Part shown: positions 13,390-18,845 of the stretch, piece after piece
How the letters are laid out: each line of letters opens with the position of its first letter
How positions within the stretch are numbered: position 1 is the first letter of the stretch
From: an uncultured Alphaproteobacteria bacterium
Lineage (GTDB): Bacteria > Pseudomonadota > Alphaproteobacteria > Caulobacterales > Caulobacteraceae
Direction of reading: 5' to 3'
Length of the DNA stretch: 18,845 bases
NCBI GenBank assembly: GCA_903933475.1
Contig: CAIZKE010000077.1
Location: forward strand, 1-18,845
Notes under the pieces: generated by a model
Told to the model about the DNA's origin: nothing
The model's input: only the letters and a program-made list of their open reading frames with translations
Databases searched by the model: none
Translations under genes and position numbers: made by a program

Positions 13390-14715
13390 ATGAGCGCGGA
13401 CTACGGGGACAACCGGCCGGACCTGTCGGCCTTCTGGATGCCCTTCACGGCCAACCGCCAGTACAAAGACGCTCCGCGCCTCCTCGTCGAGGCCAGCGGC
13501 ATGTACTACCGCACCGTCGACGGCGACAGCGTGCTGGACGGCACCGCGGGCCTGTGGTGCTGCAACCTGGGCCATGCCCGGGAGGAGATCACCGAGGCCG
13601 TCGCGCGGCAGCTCGCCACCCTGGACTTCGCCCCGACCTTCCAGATGGGACATCCCCTGCCCTTCCGCCTGGCGGCGGCCCTGGCGGAGTTCGCACCGCC
13701 CGGACTGGACCGGATCTTCTTCACCAACTCGGGTTCGGAGTCCGTCGACACGGCCCTGAAGATGGCCCTGGCCTATCACCGCGCCCGGGGCGAGGGGCAG
13801 AGGGTGCGCCTGATCGGGCGGGAGAAGGGCTATCACGGCGTCGGCTTCGGCGGGATTTCCGTTGGCGGCCTGGTCAACAACCGGCGGACCTATCTCACCC
13901 TCCCGGGGGCGGACCACATCGCCCACACCTTCGACCTCGAGAGGAACGCCTTCTCCCGGGGCCTGCCGGACCACGGGGCGGAGAAGGCCGACGAGGTCGA
14001 GCGGCTGGTGGCCCTGCATGGCGCCGAGACCATCGCCGCGGTCATCGTCGAGCCCGTCGCCGGCTCCGCCGGCGTCCTGCCGCCGCCCAAGGGTTACCTG
14101 GAGCGCCTGCGCGCCCTCTGCGACCGGCATGGCATCCTGCTGATCTTCGACGAGGTTATCACTGGCTTCGGCCGGCTGGGCGAGCCCTTCGGGGCCCAGG
14201 CGCTGGGCGTCACCCCGGACATCATGACCACCGCCAAGGGCATCACCAACGGCGCCCTGCCCATGGGGGCGGTCTTCGCCCACCGGAAGGTGCATGACGC
14301 CATCGTCCAGGGCCCGCCCGCCGCCATCGAGTTCTTCCACGGCTATACCTATTCGGGGCATCCGGTGGCCTGCGCGGCGGCCCTTGCCAGCCTGGAAGTC
14401 TACCGGCGCGACGGGCTCTTCACCCGGGTGAAGTCCCTGGCGAGCCACTGGGAGGACGGCATCCACGCCCTGCGTGCCAAGCCGAATGTCATCGACATCC
14501 GCAACATCGGCCTGATGGGCGCGGTCGAACTCGCCCCCCGGCCTGATGCCCCCGGCGCCCGCGGATACGAGGTGCTGGTAAAGGCGCTGAAGGCCGGGCT
14601 CCTGATCCGGGCAACGGGCGACATCATCGCCCTGTCGCCCCCGCTGATCATCAGCGAGGATGAGATCGGCAAGCTGTTCGACATTCTGGGCGGGGTCCTG
14701 GACGACCTGGCCTGA
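13390..14715 (+). CDS. Omega-amino acid:pyruvate aminotransferase (class III, PLP)
   Basis: The 441-residue enzyme should move the amino group of beta-alanine or another omega-amino acid to pyruvate. It aligns by eye with the Pseudomonas putida enzyme throughout: FWMPFTANRQYK near the N-terminus, GTAGLWCCNLGHAR, TLDFAPTFQMGHP, TNSGSESVDTALKMA, GREKGYHGV, VIVEPVAGSAGVLPPPKGYL, LLIFDEVITGFGRLG (PLP-binding Asp254), TTAKGITNGALPMGAV (Schiff-base Lys283) and HGYTYSGHPVACAA. GGAG lies immediately before the ATG, slightly close. The upstream 152-base gap holds a possible -10 (TAAGAT, 13348-13353) and a GTTCCGGAAC palindrome (13363-13372) of unknown meaning. It is probably monocistronic, since the next gene has its own operator. 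Confidence 0.92.
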   Translation: MSADYGDNRPDLSAFWMPFTANRQYKDAPRLLVEASGMYYRTVDGDSVLDGTAGLWCCNLGHAREEITEAVARQLATLDFAPTFQMGHPLPFRLAAALAEFAPPGLDRIFFTNSGSESVDTALKMALAYHRARGEGQRVRLIGREKGYHGVGFGGISVGGLVNNRRTYLTLPGADHIAHTFDLERNAFSRGLPDHGAEKADEVERLVALHGAETIAAVIVEPVAGSAGVLPPPKGYLERLRALCDRHGILLIFDEVITGFGRLGEPFGAQALGVTPDIMTTAKGITNGALPMGAVFAHRKVHDAIVQGPPAAIEFFHGYTYSGHPVACAAALASLEVYRRDGLFTRVKSLASHWEDGIHALRAKPNVIDIRNIGLMGAVELAPRPDAPGARGYEVLVKALKAGLLIRATGDIIALSPPLIISEDEIGKLFDILGGVLDDLA

Positions 14716-14732
14716 TGTCGCCCTGCGTCGGG

Positions 14733-14762
14733 TTGACATAAAGACATAAAGATATCTTTATG
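14733..14762 (+). promoter_or_regulatory. Promoter-operator of the methionine operon (perfect 18-bp palindrome)
   Basis: CATAAAGATATCTTTATG (14745-14762) is a perfect inverted repeat. A third half-site CATAAAG lies at 14737-14743, in a tandem GACATAAA repeat (14735-14742 and 14743-14750). TTGACA at 14733-14738 is a consensus -35; a 17-base spacer gives CTTTAT (14756-14761) as a poor -10. A repressor bound here would cover the promoter. The likely ligand-binding regulator is the ArsR-type protein encoded right after it. The AT-rich island stands out strongly from the surrounding GC-rich DNA. Confidence 0.8.
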
Positions 14763-14767
14763 CGCTC

Positions 14768-15718
14768 ATGTTGAGCGCTGACCGTACCGTCGACGTCCTG
14801 CGCGCTGCGGGAGAGCCTTCGCGGCTGCGCATCCTCGCCCTGCTGGCGCGGGAGGAACTGGCGGTCCTGGAGATCTGCAAGGTGCTGGACCAGAGCCAGC
14901 CCCGGGTCTCGCGCCACCTGCGCCTGCTCGCCGAGGCGGGGCTCGTCGAACGGTTCCCGGACGGGGCCTGGGTCTTCTACCGCCCGGCCGCCGAAGGCGA
15001 ACCCCGCACCCTCGCAGATCGCGTCCTCGCCGACCTGGACGGGACCGATCCCGTCCTGGTTCGCGACGCCGAGCGGCTGGAAGCGGTGCGCGGAGAGCGC
15101 CGGACAGCCGCTGACCAGTACTTCGCGCGCAACGCTGCGACCTGGGACGAGATCCGCTCGCTGCACGTGGCGGAGGACCGCGTAGAAGCCGCCATCCGGG
15201 ACGCCGCCGGGCCGGGTCCCTTCCACCGGCTGGTCGATCTGGGGACCGGGTCGGGCCGCATGCTGACCCTGCTCGGGCCGCGCGCCACCTCCTGCCTGGG
15301 CCTCGACCTCTCCCAGCAGATGCTCAACGTCGCCCGGGCTCGGGTGGAGGCAGCCCGCCTGCCCGCCTGCGACCTGCGCCACGGGGATATCTTCGCCACC
15401 CGCCTACCCGACGGCTGCGCCGACCTGGTGGTCGTGCACCAGGTCCTGCACTACCTGGGCGACCCCGCCGCCGCCGTGCGCGAGGCCGGACGCCTAGCCG
15501 CCCCGGGCGGACGGCTGGTCATCGTCGACTTCGCCCCCCACGCCCTGGAGGTCCTGCGCGAGCAGCACCAGCACCGGCGGCTGGGCTTTTCCGCCCCCGA
15601 GATGAAGCGTTGGCTGTCGGTGGCGGGCCTGCGCCAGACTGGCCTGGAAACCCTGTCCCCCGCCCGCAGTGACGGCCTGACCGTCTGCGTCTGGACCGCC
15701 GAACGGAGCCCTGCATGA
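14768..15718 (+). CDS. ArsR-type regulator fused to a SAM methyltransferase domain
   Basis: The 316-residue protein joins an N-terminal ArsR winged helix (about 5-90; RLRILALLAREELAVLEICK, then SQPRVSRHLRLLAEAGLVE with recognition helix 43-57) to a class I methyltransferase domain (about 115-310) with motif I LVDLGTGSGRM (155-165), the acidic GLDLSQQML (178-186) and ADLVVVHQVLHYL (218-230). No ArsR metal-binding cysteine pair is evident. This fusion next to metF and metH suggests a methionine-cycle repressor that reads SAM or S-adenosylhomocysteine through the methyltransferase-like domain (SahR/SamR-like); this is inference. No Shine-Dalgarno precedes the ATG, and the predicted transcript start falls on it, so the mRNA may be leaderless. 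The stop overlaps metF (ATGA). Confidence 0.9.
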   Translation: MLSADRTVDVLRAAGEPSRLRILALLAREELAVLEICKVLDQSQPRVSRHLRLLAEAGLVERFPDGAWVFYRPAAEGEPRTLADRVLADLDGTDPVLVRDAERLEAVRGERRTAADQYFARNAATWDEIRSLHVAEDRVEAAIRDAAGPGPFHRLVDLGTGSGRMLTLLGPRATSCLGLDLSQQMLNVARARVEAARLPACDLRHGDIFATRLPDGCADLVVVHQVLHYLGDPAAAVREAGRLAAPGGRLVIVDFAPHALEVLREQHQHRRLGFSAPEMKRWLSVAGLRQTGLETLSPARSDGLTVCVWTAERSPA

Positions 15719-16635
15719 CCGACACCGCCCTGGGTCCCATCGCCCGCGCCGGCGCGGGCCTTGCCAAGCCACCCCGCGTCTCCTTCGAGTTCTCGCCGCC
15801 CAAGACGGAGGAGGCCGAGCTCGCCCTGTGGGAGGCCATCCGCCGCCTCGCCCCGCTGAAGCCGGCCTTCGTCTCCGTCACCTACGGGGCCGGCGGCTCG
15901 ACCCGGGACCGGACCCACCGCACGGTCAGCCGTCTGCTGGCCGAGACCGACCTGTCGCCCGCCGCCCACCTGACCTGCGTCGACGCCAGCCGGGCCGAGG
16001 TGGACGAGGTGATCCGCGACTATTGGGACGCCGGCGTCCGGCACATCGTCGCCCTGCGCGGCGATCCCCCCGGCCAGATCGGCGGGGTCTATGTCCCGCG
16101 AACGGACGGCTACCTCAACGCCACGGAGCTGACCTCGGGCATCCGCGACATCGGCCCCTTCGAGGTCAGCGTCAGCCTCTACCCGGAAACTCATCCCGAA
16201 AGTGGCTCGATCGACCACGACATCGACGTGCTCAAGGCCAAGATCGATGCCGGGGCGACCCGGGCCATCACCCAGTTCTTCTATGACGTCGACGGTTTCC
16301 TGAGGTTCATGGACCGGGTCCGCAAGGCCGGCGTCACCCTTCCCATCTCGCCGGGGATCATGCCCGTGTCGAACTTCAAGGGCCTGAAGCGCATGGCCGG
16401 GCCCGTGGGCATTCCCCTGCCCGCCTGGCTCGGCGCCCTGTTCGAAGGCCTGGACCGCGACCCCGACACCCGCCGCATGATCGCCGCCGGCGTCGCCGCA
16501 GAGATGTGCGTCAAGCTGGCGGAGGAGGGCTATTCCGACTTCCACTTCTACACCCTGAACCGGGCCGACCTGGTCTATGCCATCTGCCGCATCCTCGGGC
16601 TCCGCGAGTCCACCGGGAAAGGAGCCTCTGCATGA
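15715..16635 (+). CDS. metF: 5,10-methylenetetrahydrofolate reductase
   Basis: The 306-residue FAD enzyme reduces 5,10-methylene-THF to 5-methyl-THF, the methyl donor for methionine synthase. Recognisable parts are RVSFEFSPPK with the catalytic-type Glu25, FVSVTYGAGGSTRDRT (52-67), AAHLTCVD (83-90), GVRHIVALRGDPPG with Asp117, VSLYPETHPES, TRAITQFFYD and PGIMPVSNF. The length fits the bacterial single-domain family. Its start overlaps the stop of the regulator gene and its stop overlaps the start of the metallo-beta-lactamase gene, both by ATGA, so it is embedded in a coupled operon with metH. Confidence 0.95.
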   Translation: MTDTALGPIARAGAGLAKPPRVSFEFSPPKTEEAELALWEAIRRLAPLKPAFVSVTYGAGGSTRDRTHRTVSRLLAETDLSPAAHLTCVDASRAEVDEVIRDYWDAGVRHIVALRGDPPGQIGGVYVPRTDGYLNATELTSGIRDIGPFEVSVSLYPETHPESGSIDHDIDVLKAKIDAGATRAITQFFYDVDGFLRFMDRVRKAGVTLPISPGIMPVSNFKGLKRMAGPVGIPLPAWLGALFEGLDRDPDTRRMIAAGVAAEMCVKLAEEGYSDFHFYTLNRADLVYAICRILGLRESTGKGASA

Positions 16636-17492
16636 GAACCGCCCTGATCGCCGGCCTCCTGTCCGCAGGCGCCGCCGTCGCTGCGCCCACCAGCCCGCCG
16701 GGGTGGAGCGCGCCCACCGATCCCTTCCGGGTGGCTGACAACCTCTACTATGTGGGCACTGCGGGCATCTCGGCCTGGCTCATCACGACGCCCAAGGGGC
16801 ACATCGTGATCGACGGCGCCATGCCGACCAGCGCGCCCCTGATCCAGTCCAGCATCCGCCAGCTCGGCTTCCAGCCGAAGGACGTGAAGATCCTCTTGAA
16901 CACCCACGCCCACTTCGACCACACGGGGGGGTTGGCCGACCTCAAGCGCGACACCAGCGCCCGCCTTCTGGCAAATCCCGCCGACCGGAAGGCCCTGGAG
17001 ACCGGGACCTATCCGGGCTGGGAGGAGATGCGCGGCCTCGACTTCGCCCCCGTCAAGGTCGACGGCGACCTGAAGGACGGCCAGCCCGTCCGCCTCGGCG
17101 ACGTCGTCCTCACGCCGCGCTTCACCCCCGGCCACTCCCCCGGCTGCACCACCTGGACCTTCCAGGCGAAGGACAGGGGCCGGCCGCTCGACGTGCTTCT
17201 CTACTGCTCCACCTCGGTGGCGGCGAACCGGCTCGTCTCGCGCGACCGTGGACCCCAATATCCTGGAATCGTCGAGGATTACCGCCGCAGCTTCACCCTG
17301 CTGAAGACCCTGAAGGCCGACGTCTTCCTTGCGCCCCACGCCGAGCAGTTCGGCCTTGAGGCCAAGCGCGCGCGCCTGAAATCCGGAACCGCCAACCCCT
17401 TCGTCGATCCGGGCGAACTGGCCCGCCGGGTGGCCGAAAGCGAGGCGGACTTCCGCAAGGACCTGGCCCGCCAGGAGGCGAGTGCGAAATGA
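16632..17492 (+). CDS. Subclass B3 metallo-beta-lactamase (CAU-1/THIN-B-like), exported
   Basis: The 286-residue zinc hydrolase has a signal peptide (MRTALIAGLLSAGAAVAA, cleavage near residue 18). It carries all subclass B3 zinc ligands: THAHFDH with His92, His94, Asp96 and His97; PGHSPG with His168; and APHAEQF with His236. The YYVGTAGISAWLITT opening and CSTSVAANRLV segment are also typical of B3 enzymes such as CAU-1. It should act in the periplasm and could open beta-lactams including carbapenems; a native lactone or thiolactone substrate is also possible. I chose the ATG at 16632 because it starts the signal peptide and overlaps the metF stop; the frame open upstream to 16506 is read-through. 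It is coupled to metH by ATGA. Confidence 0.9.
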   Translation: MRTALIAGLLSAGAAVAAPTSPPGWSAPTDPFRVADNLYYVGTAGISAWLITTPKGHIVIDGAMPTSAPLIQSSIRQLGFQPKDVKILLNTHAHFDHTGGLADLKRDTSARLLANPADRKALETGTYPGWEEMRGLDFAPVKVDGDLKDGQPVRLGDVVLTPRFTPGHSPGCTTWTFQAKDRGRPLDVLLYCSTSVAANRLVSRDRGPQYPGIVEDYRRSFTLLKTLKADVFLAPHAEQFGLEAKRARLKSGTANPFVDPGELARRVAESEADFRKDLARQEASAK

Positions 17493-18550
17493 CCCGGACA
17501 GACCGCATTGCCGCCCTGAAGGCCGCCTCCCGGGAGCGCATCCTGGTGCTCGACGGCTCCTGGGGCGTGATGATCCAGAAGCGCGGTCTCGAAGAGGCCG
17601 ATTTTCGGGGCGAGCGCTTCGCTGGCCATCCTGGTCAGCTGAAGGGCAATAACGACCTCCTCTGCCTGACCCGGCCGGACATCATCACCGAGTTACACGA
17701 CGCCTATTTCGGCGCCGGGGCGGACATCTCCGAGACCAACACCTTCTCGTCCACCACCATCGCCCAGGCGGACTACGGCCTGGAAGCGGCAGTGCGCGAC
17801 ATCAACCTGGAAGGCGCGCGCCTGGCGCGGGCCTGCGCCGACCGCTGGACCGCAGCCGAGCCGCACAAGCCGCGCTTCGTCGCAGGCTCCATCGGTCCCC
17901 TGAACAAGATGCTGTCCATGTCGCCCGACGTGAACGACCCCGGTGCCCGCTCGGTCACCTTCGAGGAGGTCTACCAGGCCTATCGCGAGCAGGTCATCGC
18001 CCTGAACGAAGGCGGGGTGGACCTCTATCTGGTCGAGACCATCACCGACACGCTGAACTGCAAGGCGGCCATCAAGGCCATCATGGACCTAGAGGACGAG
18101 GGCTTCGAGCCCCTGCCGATCTGGATCTCGGGCACCATCACGGACCGGTCGGGACGCACCCTGTCCGGCCAGACGGTCGAGGCCTTCTGGAACTCTGTCC
18201 GCCACGCCCGGCCCTTCGCCATCGGCCTGAACTGCGCCCTGGGCGCGGACCTCATGCGCCCCCACATCGCCGAGCTGTCCCGGGTGGCCGACACCCTGGT
18301 CAGCGCCTATCCCAATGCTGGCCTGCCCAACGCCATGGGCCAGTATGACGAGCAGCCCCACGAGACCGGGCACTCGCTGCACCAATGGGCCGAGGACGGC
18401 ATCGTCAACATCGTCGGTGGCTGCTGCGGCACGACCCCGGACCACATCGCCCACGTGGCCCGGGCGGTGCAGGGCCTGGCCCCGCGCAAGCCGGCCGAGC
18501 GTCCACGTGCTATGCGCCTGTCGGGCCTGGAGCCCATGGAGCTGTCATGA
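17489..18550 (+). CDS. metH: Methionine synthase, homocysteine-binding module (split MetH, first part)
   Basis: The 353-residue protein is the N-terminal zinc module of cobalamin-dependent methionine synthase as a separate gene; E. coli MetH is one chain of about 1,200 residues. Visible parts are ILVLDGSWGVMIQK (18-31), GADISETNTFSS (77-88), FVAGSIGPLNK (130-140), LYLVETITDTLNCKAA (179-194), IGLNCALGADLM with zinc ligand Cys249, and NIVGGCCGTTPDHI with Cys312 and Cys313. It binds and activates homocysteine for methylation by the cobalamin module, which must be supplied by other genes. Splitting of MetH is known in Caulobacter-like bacteria. Its start overlaps the beta-lactamase gene, and its stop overlaps the next gene by ATGA. 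Confidence 0.95.
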   Translation: MTRTDRIAALKAASRERILVLDGSWGVMIQKRGLEEADFRGERFAGHPGQLKGNNDLLCLTRPDIITELHDAYFGAGADISETNTFSSTTIAQADYGLEAAVRDINLEGARLARACADRWTAAEPHKPRFVAGSIGPLNKMLSMSPDVNDPGARSVTFEEVYQAYREQVIALNEGGVDLYLVETITDTLNCKAAIKAIMDLEDEGFEPLPIWISGTITDRSGRTLSGQTVEAFWNSVRHARPFAIGLNCALGADLMRPHIAELSRVADTLVSAYPNAGLPNAMGQYDEQPHETGHSLHQWAEDGIVNIVGGCCGTTPDHIAHVARAVQGLAPRKPAERPRAMRLSGLEPMELS

Positions 18551-18714
18551 GGCCCACCTTCGTCAACATCGGCGAGCGGACCAATGTCACCGGTTCCGCC
18601 CGCTTCCGGAAGCTGGTGGCCGAGGGAAACTACCCCGAGGCCCTTTCGGTCGCCCGCCAGTGCGCCCGCGCGATCGACGAGAGCCTGATGGGCGCGAGCC
18701 AGCTGCCGCGCTGA
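18547..18714 (+). pseudogene. Second metH gene (pterin module) broken and joined to a GltD-like C-terminus
   Basis: The frame starts in the expected place, with ATGA coupling to the homocysteine module, and residues 1-37 (RPTFVNIGERTNVTGSARF, then KLVAEGNYPEALSVAR) match the pterin-binding start of MetH. The family would continue with a QQVxxGAQxIDVNMDEG stretch and several hundred residues. Instead it continues Gln-Cys-Ala-Arg-Ala-Ile-Asp-Glu-Ser-Leu-Met-Gly-Ala-Ser-Gln-Leu-Pro-Arg and stops, 55 residues in all. That ending looks like the C-terminus of alphaproteobacterial glutamate synthase small subunit GltD (GRQCARAxDExLMGxSxLPR). The joint lies at about 18652-18661 (GCCCGCCAG), where both parents could share CGCCAG. 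As it stands it cannot be a working methyltransferase. Confidence 0.8.
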
Positions 18715-18732
18715 GCCCGTCCCCCGCCGCGC

Positions 18733-18845
18733 TCAGGCCGCGGGGACGATGTCCGGCGACAGGACCAGGTTGCGCTCCAGCGCGCCGCCCGGCGGCACCA
18801 GCACGATGCCCGGGCGCCGCGCGAGGTCGCCATCGTCGCCGATGA
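18733..18845 (-). CDS. C-terminal end of an unidentified gene
   Basis: On the minus strand an open frame enters from the right edge and stops at a TGA (18735-18733). It gives 36 residues with GIVLVPPGGALERNLVLSPD near the end and a final IVPAA. No family is recognised from this tail. It is convergent with the GltD-like tail, 18 bases apart, as expected for two true gene ends, which suggests the segment right of about 18660 is an intact piece of some other locus or genome. Confidence 0.5.
   Translation of the reverse strand, partial: IGDDGDLARRPGIVLVPPGGALERNLVLSPDIVPAA

Noticed and set aside
13174..14739. Open frame of 521 codons on the minus strand
   Set aside because: It lies across the aminotransferase and part of the aldo/keto reductase gene. 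Its composition is Gly/Asp/Val/Arg-rich without family motifs, and both covered genes have complete catalytic motifs, so it is a GC-rich shadow.
1..18845. CRISPR array, tRNA/rRNA, insertion sequence or prophage genes
   Set aside because: No regularly spaced repeats, transposase or integrase motifs, terminal inverted repeats or RNA gene signatures were seen on either strand.

Overview
The window is high-GC, gene-dense bacterial DNA that reads as an alphaproteobacterium, most likely Caulobacteraceae (Caulobacter/Phenylobacterium-like). The reasons are a heme-PAS FixL with FixJ, a stand-alone receiver and FixK; TTGAT-N4-ATCAA type FixK boxes; MetH split into separate genes; a subclass B3 metallo-beta-lactamase resembling Caulobacter CAU-1; and many ATGA start/stop overlaps. 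The genus is an inference.

Region 1 (1-940) has the start of a GPH-type sugar symporter (minus strand) and a small PAS_5-like protein. Region 2 (937-9087) is an oxygen-response island. On the minus strand are a beta-CASP metallo-beta-lactamase RNA nuclease and a c-type cytochrome, then a small lipoprotein, a host-attachment/baeRF-like protein and a 6-phosphofructokinase II. On the plus strand are fixK, a double universal stress protein, fixL, fixJ and a FixT-like single receiver. Three FixK-type boxes (2657-2670, 4709-4722, 8627-8640) lie upstream of the lipoprotein operon, between the nuclease and fixK, and before the receiver gene. The predicted circuit is: FixL heme senses oxygen, FixJ is phosphorylated, FixK is made, and FixK switches on the metabolic and stress genes plus the receiver, which may feed back on FixL.

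Region 3 (9100-13237) is more ordinary: a LOG-family protein with a candidate promoter, a lower-GC SAM methyltransferase that looks acquired, and a minus-strand run of aldo/keto reductase, DMT exporter and periplasmic TPR protein. Region 4 (13390-18550) has an omega-amino acid:pyruvate aminotransferase, then a tightly overlapping methionine operon: ArsR-methyltransferase fusion, metF, B3 metallo-beta-lactamase, metH homocysteine module, and the start of the metH pterin module. A perfect 18-bp palindrome sits on the likely promoter of this operon.

The last ~190 bases do not fit. The second metH gene breaks off after about 37 codons and continues as what looks like the C-terminus of glutamate synthase small subunit (GltD), facing the tail of an unidentified minus-strand gene. 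This is either a rearrangement or, more probably, an assembly misjoin at a CGCCAG microhomology. No tRNA, rRNA, CRISPR array or insertion sequence was seen.
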